In this document: positions 1-9,500 of the stretch, piece after piece
How positions within the stretch are numbered: the stretch's first letter is position 1
Layout of the letters: each line of letters begins with the position of its first letter
Assembly (NCBI RefSeq): GCF_009696045.1
Contig: NZ_VUMT01000001.1
Location: forward strand, 186,001 to 250,000
Length of the DNA: 64,000 bases
From: Velocimicrobium porci
GTDB taxonomy: Bacteria > Bacillota > Clostridia > Lachnospirales > Lachnospiraceae
Direction: 5' to 3'
The notes under the pieces: model-generated
The model's input: the letters and a program-made list of their open reading frames with translations, nothing else
Told to the model about the DNA's origin: nothing
The model's database searches: none
Program-made: the position numbers and the translations under genes

Positions 1-1
1 A

Positions 2-472
2 ATTATGAAAAAAGCTTGTAATATGCTTGATAAGTTTGGAGTAGACTATGAAGTAAAAATTATTTCTGCTCATCGTATGCCTGATATTTTTATGGATTAT
101 GCCAAAACTGCAGAAAAGCGTGGTATCGAGGTAATTATCGCCGGTGCCGGAGGTGCTGCTCATCTTCCGGGCATGTGCGCTGCATTATACCGCCTTCCGG
201 TAATCGGTGTGCCAATCCAGACGCCAAGTGTCGGCGGCGTTGATTCTCTTTATTCCATTGTACAAATGCCTAGTGGAATTCCTGTCGCAACTGTCGCAAT
301 TAATGGTGCTGCTAATGCAGGTATTCTTGCAACTAAGATGCTTGCAATTAGCGATAAAAGTCTAAGAGAAAAGCTAGCTCTTTATGAAGAAGAAATGAAA
401 AATGGCGTGGTTGCCAAAAGCGAAAAATTAGACCGTCTTGGATGCGACGGCTACATAAAACAAATGAATTAA
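2..472 (+). CDS. purE: N5-carboxyaminoimidazole ribonucleotide mutase PurE, 5'-truncated by window edge
   Basis: Converts N5-CAIR to CAIR in de novo purine synthesis, in the cytoplasm. The visible 156 residues carry the PurE signatures SAHRMPD near residue 22 and the glycine-rich GAGGAAHLPGMCA stretch near 47, followed by the family's PVIGVPIQ and IPVATVAING segments. The frame is open to base 2 with no start codon or RBS, and the usual N-terminal MGSDSD loop is missing, so the gene begins outside the window. It ends just before a strong hairpin shared with the convergent degV. Confidence 0.96.
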   Translation: MMKKACNMLDKFGVDYEVKIISAHRMPDIFMDYAKTAEKRGIEVIIAGAGGAAHLPGMCAALYRLPVIGVPIQTPSVGGVDSLYSIVQMPSGIPVATVAINGAANAGILATKMLAISDKSLREKLALYEEEMKNGVVAKSEKLDRLGCDGYIKQMN

Positions 473-483
473 TAAAAAACACG

Positions 484-532
484 AAAGGGACTATCATACT
501 AATTTTAGTTCTCTTCGATAGTCCCTTTTTCT
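484..532. terminator. Bidirectional intrinsic terminator between purE and degV
   Basis: Arms AAAGGGACTATC (484-495) and GATAGTCCCTTT (517-528) pair perfectly around a 21-nt loop. T-rich sequence follows on the plus strand, and a weaker T-rich run follows on the minus strand. The hairpin sits between two convergent genes and can serve both. Confidence 0.85.
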
Positions 533-557
533 TTATCAATCACTTTGAACGTTTTGA

Positions 558-1424
558 TTATTTCATTTTACATGTGCAGGCAAATGCCAAAGAGCCAGGT
601 CCGATATGGCACGCAACACTTAATGATAGTGGAGCAATGAATATCTCATATCCCGGAAACAATTCTTCGATTTCCTTTGCAAATTGTTTTGCCGCTTCTT
701 CATTATTTGTATGTGCAATCTGTAAATACAACGATTTGTCACCCTTAGTATCGGCAAAACGATTTTCCTGATCTTTTTGAATCGCTTCAATCATTGTACT
801 TTTCGCCTGCTTCAATCCTCTTACTTTAGCATAAGAATCTAATTTTTCCCCCTGTATTTGTAATACAGGCTTTAGATTGAGAACGGTACCAATAGCTGCT
901 GCTGCTGCCGTAATGCGTCCACCTTTTTTCAAATATTTTAAAGTGTCAACCATAATATAAATACTAGAATCAAATTTCGTTTTCTCTAAATATTCTTTAA
1001 TTTCTTTTGCAGATTGTCCTTTCTCCGCCAATTCTTTTGCATCAAGAACAGACTGCCTTTGTGTGACGGATATTCTCTGATTGTTGACAACCTGAACTTT
1101 TCCATCATAATCATCCGCTAACGTCATTGCTGTACTGCAAGAACCACTAAGCCCACTTGACATTGGTATATGGACAATTTCATCATATTCTTCTAACAGC
1201 TTGTCCCATAAATCTAATATATCACCTACTGCAGGCTGCGATGTAGAAATGTCGCTGCCATCCTGCAATCTTTGGTAAAATTCCTCTTGTGTTAAATTAA
1301 TATCCTCAAAATAAGTATCTCCATCAATTGTAAAAGGCATTGGAAGAACATAAACACCTAATTTTTCTGCCTGACTTTGAGTAATTCCACTATTACTATC
1401 CGTAACAACTGCAATTCTATTCAT
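558..1424 (-). CDS. DegV family fatty-acid-binding protein
   Basis: DegV proteins bind a fatty acid and, in Firmicutes, act with fatty acid kinase to feed exogenous fatty acids into phospholipids. The protein is full length (288 aa) and begins IAVVTDSNSGI, the usual DegV opening. It has the ISTSQPAVGD ligand-pocket motif near residue 60 and the PMSSGLSGS loop near 90, then GGRITAAAAAIGTVLNLKPVL. A GTG lies directly upstream of the ATG, but AAGGAG spacing favours the ATG at 1424. The physiological role of this copy is inferred from family only. Confidence 0.9.
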   Translation of the reverse strand: MNRIAVVTDSNSGITQSQAEKLGVYVLPMPFTIDGDTYFEDINLTQEEFYQRLQDGSDISTSQPAVGDILDLWDKLLEEYDEIVHIPMSSGLSGSCSTAMTLADDYDGKVQVVNNQRISVTQRQSVLDAKELAEKGQSAKEIKEYLEKTKFDSSIYIMVDTLKYLKKGGRITAAAAAIGTVLNLKPVLQIQGEKLDSYAKVRGLKQAKSTMIEAIQKDQENRFADTKGDKSLYLQIAHTNNEEAAKQFAKEIEELFPGYEIFIAPLSLSVACHIGPGSLAFACTCKMK

Positions 1425-1526
1425 CACAATCTCCTTATATCTTTAATAACATTGAAAAATTTTGTTTTTATTGTAACAGAAATTTAAATTTACTGCAAAC
1501 TATTTTACAATTCAAAATAAACAAAC

Positions 1527-1820
1527 TCAAGATTTCATAAAATAATCAATTGCTTTATTCAAATCCTCGATTACCTGATAATCGCCTGACTCCACAGCCT
1601 CTACAACACAATGCTCAATATGGTCTTGTAATACTACCTTTCCAGTATTATTAATCGCCGACTTCACGGCACTTAACTGAATTAATATTTCTGAACAGTC
1701 CCTGCCATCTTCAACCATACGCTTAATTGCTTCCATATGACCAATTGCTTTCGACAGCCGGTTGATAACCGCTTTTGTATGGGCATGGTTATGAGCATGT
1801 TTCTTTTCTTCTTCTGACAT
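1527..1820 (-). CDS. CsoR/RcnR-family metal-sensing repressor with His-rich N-terminus
   Basis: A 97-aa all-helical DUF156 repressor. The family binds DNA as a tetramer and releases it on binding Cu(I), Ni/Co or a sulfur or aldehyde signal. The ligand residues look present: Cys in DCSEIL near residue 42, then His and Cys in DHIEHC near 66-70. That Cys-His-Cys set is of CsoR type, but the KHAHNHAH tail at residues 7-14 recalls nickel and cobalt sensors, so the ligand is uncertain. An AGGAG site precedes the ATG. It lies 21 bp downstream of trkH in the same direction, with no metal exporter nearby. Confidence 0.88.
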   Translation of the reverse strand: MSEEEKKHAHNHAHTKAVINRLSKAIGHMEAIKRMVEDGRDCSEILIQLSAVKSAINNTGKVVLQDHIEHCVVEAVESGDYQVIEDLNKAIDYFMKS

Positions 1821-1841
1821 CTTGCTTTCTCCTATTCTTAT

Positions 1842-3275
1842 TTACTTCCAAGTAGGAGGATAGAAAAACAACATAACAGGGAATAACTCCAACCTTCCTA
1901 CTAACATATCAAATGTTAAAACTATTTTTGATAAATCTGAAAAGCTGCCAAAATTTTTTGACGGTCCGACCAATTCTAAGCCCGGTCCAATATTATTAAT
2001 CGTGGCTGCCACCGCTGTAAAATTCGTAATCATATCAAATTCATTGATTGATAACAATAGTACCGAAGCAGCAAACAAAACAACATATAAAACCAAAAAT
2101 ACATTAACTGACCGCACGACCTCGTGGGAAACAGGTTTGCCCTCCAGTTTGATTTTTTTCACATTTCTTGGATGGACATAGCTATCTAAAGCTTTCTTGA
2201 TTGATTTAAAGGCAATCAGACATCTTGACACCTTTATTCCACCTCCGGTACTTCCTGCACATGCACCGACAAACATAAGTAAAACTAAAATTGTCTTAGA
2301 AAGTTGTGGCCACATATCAAAATCAACCGTAGAGAATCCCGTTGTTGTAATAATAGAGCCGACCTGAAATGCCGCATGTTGTACCGTACTAAAAATGGAA
2401 TGAAACATAGGTCTGATATTAAATGCGATAATTACAATCGACACTAAAATAATTCCAAAATAAACTCTCGCCTCTTCACATCGAAGTGCTTTCTTCCATT
2501 TTTTAGCAATCCCCAAATAATATACATTAAAATTGACACCAAATAAAATCATAAAAATAGTGACAACCCACTGTATATAATCGTTATAGCTTCCCATACT
2601 ATCATTTTTAATTCCAAATCCACCGGTTCCTGCCGTGCCAAATGAGGTAGCCAAAGAATCAAAAATCGGCATACCCCCGAGTAATAAGAATAAAATCTCA
2701 GCAAGCGTCATGCAAATATAGATTGCATATAAAATCATCGCTGTTTTTTTTACTTTTGGAACTAACTTTCCAACAGATGGTCCTGGACTTTCTGCAACCA
2801 TCAAATACATATTAGAGCCACCGGATAATGGAATAACAGCAAGTAAAAATACAAATACTCCCATTCCACCAATCCAGTGGGTAAAACTTCTCCACATTAA
2901 GCTGCATTTCGATATTGCTTCTACGTCAGATAATATACTCGCTCCAGTCGTTGTAAAGCCAGACACCGTTTCAAATATTGCATTAATAATATTAGGGATA
3001 TCTCCATTTAAGACAAATGGAATTGATCCCATTACACTCAATACAATCCAGCTTAATGTAACTACAACAAATCCCTCTCGGATAAAAAATGTCTGATTTA
3101 CCGGTTTTTTATATGTAAATAATTTACCGATTACAAAACAAACGATTGCAACAGTAAAAAAAGCCAATCCCCCTCGCTCTTTATAAATTAGTGCAACCAA
3201 ACAGGGAAGTAGCATAAAATAAGCTTCCAGCTTTAGCATCCAGCCGGTAATGTACCTTATCATTGAATAATTCAT
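1842..3275 (-). CDS. trkH: TrkH/KtrB-type potassium transporter membrane subunit
   Basis: Channel-like subunit of a Trk/Ktr K+ uptake system in the cytoplasmic membrane. At 477 aa it shows four pore-like repeats; clear selectivity-loop segments are TTTGASILS near residue 110, GTAGTGGFG near 215, TTTGFSTVD near 315 and the glycine-rich NNIGPGLE near 430. Many hydrophobic helices separate them. Its regulatory partner TrkA is encoded 73 bp upstream on the same strand, so the two are probably co-transcribed. The end is slightly short and polar, but no frameshift is visible. Confidence 0.93.
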   Translation of the reverse strand: MNYSMIRYITGWMLKLEAYFMLLPCLVALIYKERGGLAFFTVAIVCFVIGKLFTYKKPVNQTFFIREGFVVVTLSWIVLSVMGSIPFVLNGDIPNIINAIFETVSGFTTTGASILSDVEAISKCSLMWRSFTHWIGGMGVFVFLLAVIPLSGGSNMYLMVAESPGPSVGKLVPKVKKTAMILYAIYICMTLAEILFLLLGGMPIFDSLATSFGTAGTGGFGIKNDSMGSYNDYIQWVVTIFMILFGVNFNVYYLGIAKKWKKALRCEEARVYFGIILVSIVIIAFNIRPMFHSIFSTVQHAAFQVGSIITTTGFSTVDFDMWPQLSKTILVLLMFVGACAGSTGGGIKVSRCLIAFKSIKKALDSYVHPRNVKKIKLEGKPVSHEVVRSVNVFLVLYVVLFAASVLLLSINEFDMITNFTAVAATINNIGPGLELVGPSKNFGSFSDLSKIVLTFDMLVGRLELFPVMLFFYPPTWK

Positions 3276-3348
3276 ATTTCAATTCCTCTTATATACTTTT
3301 TTCTTTTTTCACAAACTGAATCCATAAATCACACAAAGCTCTTATTCA

Positions 3349-4701
3349 CTACTTTAGAATATCTGATATATCATACAACCGTTCTGTTGTGATTACAATA
3401 ACGGTATCCCCGGATTCAATGGTATCTTTTCCTCTTGGTATTATTATCTTTCCACCACGGTTGATACAAGAAATTAAAATATTTTGTTTTAGCTGTAATT
3501 CCTCTAGCATCATACCTGCAACTTCTGAATCCTCATTAATATAAAATTCCACTGCTTCCGCTTTTTCGTCTAATATTTTATACAAAGTTTCAATATTGCT
3601 TCCTCTTGAATTCTGTTTTGCACGAACATATTGAAGAATATATTCCGATGTAATATACTGAGGATAAATAATACTGTCTAAGTCCATATTATCAATTACT
3701 TCATTAAAATTAGTACGCTTTATTTTGGTAATTAACTTAGCCTTTGTATGAGCCCTTGCAAATAAAGATAACAAAATGTTTTCTTCATCAAAACCCGTCA
3801 GTGTAATAAAAGCTTCTGTCCGTTTCAGCCCTTCTTCTTCTAAGATTTCTTTATCTGTTCCATCGCCTTCAATGATAACTGCCCTTGGAAGGAGCATACA
3901 AAGGTCTTCACAACGTTTACTGTTCTGCTCAATAATCTTCACAGAAATACCAGCCTCCAAAAGCTGATGCCCCAAATAATAGGCAAGTCTTCCCCCTCCT
4001 ACAATCATAGCATCTTTTACTCTATGAACATCCAGTCCTATTTTTCGGAAAAACTCGCTCGTACTTTTTGGTTCCGATACAATCGAAATCGTATCCCTTT
4101 CCTGAAGCACAAAACTTCCTGTTGGTATCGTTGTCTGCCCACCACGCTCTACTGCACAGACTAACACATCGCAACGCAATTTTGAACTAATCTGTGTAAT
4201 TGGAAGATTATGCAGGATAGAACCACTCGGAATTCTGAATTTTAACAATTCAACCCGGCCTTTTGCAAATGTATCAATTTCAATTGCCTGTGGAAACCGA
4301 AGTAATCTTGCCATTTCAGTCGCTGCGGCAAATTCAGGATTGATTACCATAGATAGCCCCAACTCTTCCTTAATAAATGCCGCTTCTTTGTTGTAAACCG
4401 GGTTTCTTACTCTGGCAATGGTAGAACAATCTCCCGCTTTTTTTGCAATCAGACAGCATAAAAGATTGAGTTCATCCGAATCCGTTACAGCAATTAGTAA
4501 ATCCGAACTCTCAATCCCGGCATCTTTTTGCACACTATGACTCGCTCCATTTCCAATAACGCCCATTAAATCATACTTTTCTGTTACCATTTTCACACGG
4601 TCCTGCCTTAAATCAATAACCGTTATATCATGACCTTCTCTGCTTAGCTGCTCTGCTATTGTCCGTCCAACTTTGCCGCAGCCTACAATAATTATCTTCA
4701 T
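3349..4701 (-). CDS. trkA: TrkA potassium uptake regulatory subunit (two RCK domains)
   Basis: Cytoplasmic gating subunit for TrkH, binding NAD(H) or nucleotides through Rossmann folds. Of 450 aa, the first RCK_N starts MKIIIVGCGKVGRTIAEQL with the GxGxxG loop and its acidic follow-up VIDLR; a TrkA_C domain follows near 145-225. The second RCK_N starts near 232 with a GGGRLAYYLGHQL loop and an acidic VKIIEQN strand, then a second TrkA_C. This tandem arrangement is TrkA rather than single-domain KtrA. It is the first gene of the trkA-trkH-csoR cluster. Confidence 0.94.
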   Translation of the reverse strand: MKIIIVGCGKVGRTIAEQLSREGHDITVIDLRQDRVKMVTEKYDLMGVIGNGASHSVQKDAGIESSDLLIAVTDSDELNLLCCLIAKKAGDCSTIARVRNPVYNKEAAFIKEELGLSMVINPEFAAATEMARLLRFPQAIEIDTFAKGRVELLKFRIPSGSILHNLPITQISSKLRCDVLVCAVERGGQTTIPTGSFVLQERDTISIVSEPKSTSEFFRKIGLDVHRVKDAMIVGGGRLAYYLGHQLLEAGISVKIIEQNSKRCEDLCMLLPRAVIIEGDGTDKEILEEEGLKRTEAFITLTGFDEENILLSLFARAHTKAKLITKIKRTNFNEVIDNMDLDSIIYPQYITSEYILQYVRAKQNSRGSNIETLYKILDEKAEAVEFYINEDSEVAGMMLEELQLKQNILISCINRGGKIIIPRGKDTIESGDTVIVITTERLYDISDILK

Positions 4702-4810
4702 TTTCTAAACTTCCACACTTTCATTTTCCTATTTTGTACAATTAACTAATTCCATATTATATCAGTAATACTATTGCTTTGCAACTCATTCCATTTTTAT
4801 TTCAAAACAA

Positions 4811-4843
4811 ACGCATGAATGTAGCAGATAGTCATTCATGCGT
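4811..4843 (-). terminator. Rubrerythrin intrinsic terminator
   Basis: Perfect 11-bp inverted repeat ACGCATGAATG / CATTCATGCGT starting 11 bp past the rubrerythrin stop. On the minus strand it is followed by the T-rich TTGTTTTG. Confidence 0.75.
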
Positions 4844-4853
4844 TTATCTTGCT

Positions 4854-5447
4854 TTATTCAAATGGTGCCATCTCAAGTCTTACAAAATAGCCTTTATCAT
4901 GATAACAGACTGGACATTGTTCCGGTACTTTTGTTCCTTCATAAATATATCCACAGTTCAAACACATCCAAGAAACAGGCTCTTCTGATTGAAATAACTT
5001 GTCCTCCTTCATATAATCCGCCAATTTTCCAAAACGATCTCCATGTGTTTTCTCAATTTTTGCTATATGAAAGAAGTCAGTTGCTACTTTATGAAACCCT
5101 TCCTCTTTTGCAATCGTTCCAAATGCCTGATATACATCATCGTGTTCTTCATATTCATTATGTTGTGCCATTCTCAAAAGCTCTTCAACATCTTCAGACA
5201 GGTCAATTGGATATGCCCCATCAATTGCAATCGTTTCACCTGCCAATTCAGACAGGTGATTATAAAAAATTTCTGCATGCTCTTTTTCCTGACCAGCAGT
5301 AAATTCAAATACATCCGCTACCACCTTTAAATTCTTTTCTTTTGCCTTTTGTGCTCCAAATGTATAACGATTTCTTGCCTGACTTTCACCTGCAAAGGCA
5401 CGCATTAAATTTTCTTTTGTTTTGCTATCTTTAAACTTAACTGCCAT
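4854..5447 (-). CDS. rbr: Rubrerythrin
   Basis: Cytoplasmic non-heme iron peroxidase that reduces hydrogen peroxide in anaerobes. The 197-aa protein has the N-terminal ferritin-like diiron domain (residues 1-145) with ligand-type motifs ESQARNRY and EKEHAEIF, then EEGFHKVA and IEKTHGDRF. A C-terminal rubredoxin domain has CLNCGYIY and CPVCYHDKGYF, giving the two Cys pairs for one Fe. The start at 5447 is chosen because AAGGAGG lies 7 nt upstream; an in-frame ATG eight codons earlier lacks one. It is divergent from the iron importer feoAB. Confidence 0.96.
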   Translation of the reverse strand: MAVKFKDSKTKENLMRAFAGESQARNRYTFGAQKAKEKNLKVVADVFEFTAGQEKEHAEIFYNHLSELAGETIAIDGAYPIDLSEDVEELLRMAQHNEYEEHDDVYQAFGTIAKEEGFHKVATDFFHIAKIEKTHGDRFGKLADYMKEDKLFQSEEPVSWMCLNCGYIYEGTKVPEQCPVCYHDKGYFVRLEMAPFE

Positions 5448-5684
5448 TTTGTTTCCTCCTTTTTCTAACACCTAAAATTATATGGAAAAAAAGTTTTTTT
5501 ATACATCCCATTTCCACCAACTTTCATACTTGGCATCCCTTTAAGGTATAATACTTTGAACTTTTTGACATAATATTTGCCTGCAGCCTATCCTCATAAT
5601 AGTAACTTCCTTTTTTGCTCCGCATATATTAACAAAAGGAAAGAAGTTTTCCTCTCTCTAATTTTATGGAAAAGGAGCAGTTAT

Positions 5685-7997
5685 ATGACTACAATACACA
5701 CGCTTTCCGCATTAAATGTAGGCGAACAGGCCATAGTGACAACTCTGCTCACCTCTGGCACCATGAGAAGACGATTACAAGATATTGGTCTAATCGAAGG
5801 AACCTGCATAGAATGTCTACTAAAAAGTCCTTGTGGAAATCCTTCTGCATATTTAATTCGTGGTGCTGTCATTGCACTCCGGTCAGAAGATTCTTCTTCT
5901 ATATTAATAAAAAAAACCGTTTCTTCTGACAAAGTAATTGCCCTTGTCGGCAATCCAAATGTTGGGAAAAGCACGGTATTTAATTATCTTACCGGTCTAA
6001 AACAGCATACTGGTAACTGGCCCGGAAAAACCGTTGCTATTGCCCAAGGCTATTGCAATTATAAGGATAGCCATTTTACACTTGTTGACCTGCCGGGCTG
6101 TTATTCTTTTCTATCACAATCTGCTGAAGAAGAAGTAACAAGAGATTTCATCGGTTCGAATCAAAAAGATGCCGTTCTTATCGTTTGTGATGCCTCTTGT
6201 ATTGAGCGAAATCTTAATCTCGTATTACAAACATTAGAAATCACCAATCAAGTTATCGTTTGCGTAAATCTGATTGATGAGGCAGAACGAAACCATATCC
6301 ATATTGATTTGAAACAGCTATCCAATTTACTTCATGTTCCCGTTGTAGCAACCTCGGCTCTAACAGGAGATGGAATGGATGAATTATTGGAAACCATTTA
6401 CAATACCCTGTTTTCCAATCAAATTGATACAACTGCAAGTTATTTCGTACCATATCCAAAACCAATAGAAGAAGCACTTTCTGTTTTATCTCCACACGTT
6501 GAACGATATAAATATCCATTTATTTCAACTCGTTTTGCATCTTTAAAATTATTAATGGGAAAAAGTGAAGAATACCACACTTATATAGAATCATCGATTG
6601 AAGAAAAGGAACAACGCCAGCCATTGTGTGAGCAGGTAAGTAAATTATTAAAAAGTTACAATCTATCCAAAGAAAATTTGCAAGATTTAATTGCTACTTC
6701 TCTTGTAACCGAAGCAGAACAAATTTCACATCAAGTAGTAAATACCAGTCAAAGTTTATACAAACAAAAAGATCAAAAAATAGATAAAATACTTACTAAT
6801 AAAAAAACCGGTCTTCCTATTATGCTTTTACTTTTATTCTGTATTTTTTGGATTACGATTACCGGAGCCAACTATCCTTCCGAATTACTCAGTCACGCCT
6901 TCCTCTTATTGGAAAACAAATTGGTTTTGTTGTTGCATTGGATACATGCCCCAAACATATTTATAGAGATTTTCATTGATGGTATTTATCGGGTTCTTGC
7001 ATGGGTAATCTCTGTTATGCTTCCACCAATGGCCATTTTCTTTCCATTGTTTACTTTATTAGAAGACCTCGGTTATCTTCCACGGATTGCATTTAATCTT
7101 GATCATTGTTTTAAACGATGCTGTGCATGTGGAAAACAGGCTCTGACTATGTGCATGGGCTTTGGCTGTAATGCTGCCGGAGTTGTCGGCTGTCGTATTA
7201 TTAATTCTGATAGAGAACGTTTAATTGCCCTCCTTACTAATAGTTTCGTTCCCTGCAACGGAAGATTTCCAACTTTAATTGCAATTATTAATATGTTTTT
7301 TATTACTGTTTCGATTCCTTTTTGTTCTTTTTATGCAGCATGCCTGCTTACACTATTCATTCTCTTAGGAATTGGAATGACCTTTCTCGCCTCAACTATA
7401 CTGTCAAAAACCATTTTAAAAGGAGTGCCTTCCGCTTTTACTTTAGAATTACCGCCATATCGAAAACCCCAATTTGGAAAAATTCTGATTCATTCTATTT
7501 TGGATCGTACAATTTTCGTGTTACTGCGTGCGATTGCAGTTGCTGCACCAGCAGGACTTATTATATGGATATTAGCTAACATAACTGTCCACGATACAAC
7601 TTTGCTTACTATCCTCTCTAACTTTTTAGATCCCCTTGGCAAATGCCTTGGTATGGATGGAGTTATTTTACTTTCATTTCTTTTAGGCTGGCCTGCAAAT
7701 GAAATTGTAATTCCTATCATGATTATGGCTTATCTTTCAACCGGAAGTATTCAGGAATTTAATAATCTGTTTGAATTAAAGCAACTTTTAGTCGAAAATG
7801 GATGGACACTGACAACGGCAATCAGTACACTTCTTTTTATGATGTTCCACTGGCCATGTTCAACTACCTGCCTTACAATAAAAAAAGAAACAGGAAGCCT
7901 AAAATGGACATTAATTGCATTTTTACTTCCAACCATAACCGGTATTCTCATATGCTTTCTAGTTCATATTAGTTCATCCCTATTCTTATCAATCTAA
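5685..7997 (+). CDS. feoB: FeoA-FeoB fusion ferrous iron transporter
   Basis: Imports Fe2+ across the membrane. The 770-aa protein has an N-terminal FeoA-like SH3 domain (residues about 1-77), then a G-protein domain with G1 GNPNVGKST, G3 DLPGCYS and a G4-position NLID. A spacer and a polytopic region with the two Gate motifs follow from about 400. The start at 5685 has AAAGGAG upstream. A TATAAT box lies at 5547-5552, but no Fur box is visible. It is much diverged from the second FeoB at 35309. The FeoA fusion is uncommon compared with separate FeoA. Confidence 0.9.
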   Translation: MTTIHTLSALNVGEQAIVTTLLTSGTMRRRLQDIGLIEGTCIECLLKSPCGNPSAYLIRGAVIALRSEDSSSILIKKTVSSDKVIALVGNPNVGKSTVFNYLTGLKQHTGNWPGKTVAIAQGYCNYKDSHFTLVDLPGCYSFLSQSAEEEVTRDFIGSNQKDAVLIVCDASCIERNLNLVLQTLEITNQVIVCVNLIDEAERNHIHIDLKQLSNLLHVPVVATSALTGDGMDELLETIYNTLFSNQIDTTASYFVPYPKPIEEALSVLSPHVERYKYPFISTRFASLKLLMGKSEEYHTYIESSIEEKEQRQPLCEQVSKLLKSYNLSKENLQDLIATSLVTEAEQISHQVVNTSQSLYKQKDQKIDKILTNKKTGLPIMLLLLFCIFWITITGANYPSELLSHAFLLLENKLVLLLHWIHAPNIFIEIFIDGIYRVLAWVISVMLPPMAIFFPLFTLLEDLGYLPRIAFNLDHCFKRCCACGKQALTMCMGFGCNAAGVVGCRIINSDRERLIALLTNSFVPCNGRFPTLIAIINMFFITVSIPFCSFYAACLLTLFILLGIGMTFLASTILSKTILKGVPSAFTLELPPYRKPQFGKILIHSILDRTIFVLLRAIAVAAPAGLIIWILANITVHDTTLLTILSNFLDPLGKCLGMDGVILLSFLLGWPANEIVIPIMIMAYLSTGSIQEFNNLFELKQLLVENGWTLTTAISTLLFMMFHWPCSTTCLTIKKETGSLKWTLIAFLLPTITGILICFLVHISSSLFLSI

Positions 7998-8042
7998 AAA
8001 ATTAGACGGAACTGCCAAACTAACAGTCCGTCTAATTTTTTA
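7995..8042. terminator. Bidirectional terminator between feoAB and the MATE gene
   Basis: The sequence AAAAATTAGACGGACTG, interrupted by one unpaired A, pairs with CAGTCCGTCTAATTTTT around a short loop. Both strands end in T-runs. The 3' arm contains the stop codon and last codons of the convergent MATE gene. Confidence 0.88.
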
Positions 8043-9387
8043 ATTCTGCTAAAGTCTTCTTCATCACAACGGAAAAACCTACCATTGTTACAATTGGACC
8101 TAATACATCAGAAATCGGTTCTGCGAAAAAGATATTTACAATATCTGTACATTTTGGAAGTATAAAAATGCAGACAAAAAAAATAAGTTTACGAAACATA
8201 GAAAAAGAAATAGACCATTTCGTCATTCCCATTCCAGTCAAACCATCTACAAGTGCATACTGTATTGCAAGTAGTAAAACGCCTAATGTATATCTCTTAA
8301 TCGCCCATACAGTCAAATCAATATATTCTTGTTCTTCCGTAAAAATCCGAACAAAAAACTGAGGAACTGTCTGTGCAATTACAAACATAATCAAAGAAAA
8401 ACCAAAACATAACAATGTAATATAGAAAAAAGCTTTTTTTATCCGATCTGGTCTTCTTGCTCCATAGTTATATCCTAAAATTGTCTGAGTTCCACCAGTA
8501 ATTCCACTCATTGGCATTGTAATAAGAAGCATAAAGCTCTGTACAATTGTCGTGCAAGTAAGAAGCATATCTCCTCTGCCCGCTCCTCCATATCTTTGTA
8601 TTACTGTATTTAATGCAATAATCAGAATATTATCAAAAGCAATAATTAAAAATGGAGTAAGACCAACCATTAACACCCGTCCAACAATTTTCCACTGATA
8701 GCCACCAAATGAAATTTTTATTGATACTTTATTACTAAATAAAAAGCTTAATACATAAATGCAGGAACCAGCCTGAGATAGTACTGTCGCAAATGCTGCA
8801 CCTCTGACACCCATATGTAATACAAAAATAAACAAGGGATCTAAAAGTATATTTAATATTGCTCCAAGCATAACTGTTTTCATTGCAGTTTTAGCATATC
8901 CCTGACAAATGATAAATTGGTTCATTCCAACTGACATCAGTGCGAAAATTGTTCCACATAAATATATACTGATATATTCGTCTGCATATGGAAAAATCAC
9001 TTTACTTGCTCCAAACCACATAAGTAATGGTTTTCTAATTGTTAATGCGATAACTGTAATTGCAAAAGAAATTACAAGCAACATAAAAAAACAGTTCGCT
9101 AATATTTTTTTTGCTTTTTTCTTATCTTTTTGTCCCATACAGATACTCATAAGAGGAGCACCACCAATACCAACCAAAAATGCAAAAGACGAGACTAAGG
9201 TAACAATGGGACCACAAACACCTACTCCTGCCAAAGCCAATTCTCCTGTTTTGGCAATGTTTCCTATATACATCCGGTCTACAATACTATAAAATACGCT
9301 GACAAACTGAGCTAACATAGACGGAATGGCTAGTCGCCAAACAAGCTGTTTTATCTGGTCTGTATCTAAATTATTTTCTATTTTCAT
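8032..9387 (-). CDS. MATE family multidrug/cation antiporter
   Basis: Exports drugs or other cations in exchange for Na+ or H+ in the cytoplasmic membrane. At 451 aa it has 12 hydrophobic helices in two halves. The N-terminal half carries WRLAIPSMLAQFVSVFYSIVD, the usual MATE opening, and MSICMGQKDKKKAKK; the second half carries LTCTTIVQSFMLLI and GGTQTILGYNYGA. Substrate cannot be read from sequence. It is distinct from the second MATE protein at 42096, with an N-terminus lacking the EGNIW motif. Its stop lies inside the shared terminator. Confidence 0.92.
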   Translation of the reverse strand: MKIENNLDTDQIKQLVWRLAIPSMLAQFVSVFYSIVDRMYIGNIAKTGELALAGVGVCGPIVTLVSSFAFLVGIGGAPLMSICMGQKDKKKAKKILANCFFMLLVISFAITVIALTIRKPLLMWFGASKVIFPYADEYISIYLCGTIFALMSVGMNQFIICQGYAKTAMKTVMLGAILNILLDPLFIFVLHMGVRGAAFATVLSQAGSCIYVLSFLFSNKVSIKISFGGYQWKIVGRVLMVGLTPFLIIAFDNILIIALNTVIQRYGGAGRGDMLLTCTTIVQSFMLLITMPMSGITGGTQTILGYNYGARRPDRIKKAFFYITLLCFGFSLIMFVIAQTVPQFFVRIFTEEQEYIDLTVWAIKRYTLGVLLLAIQYALVDGLTGMGMTKWSISFSMFRKLIFFVCIFILPKCTDIVNIFFAEPISDVLGPIVTMVGFSVVMKKTLAELKN

Positions 9388-9500
9388 TTTCTTTCGTACC
9401 TTTTCCTATCATTTATTCGTTCCTCATTATAACACATAATTTATAAAAGTGAACTATCCATTGCCTAAACCAAGGTACTTCCTTCAACCTAATTTCCTAA

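Noticed and set aside
442-771. Open plus-strand frame of 109 codons running through the purE/degV terminator
   Set aside because: It crosses a terminator hairpin and lies antisense to degV, with no RBS and no family resemblance.
4838-5302. 154-codon plus-strand frame within rubrerythrin
   Set aside because: Antisense shadow of the rubrerythrin gene, whose Cys and diiron motifs are on the minus strand.
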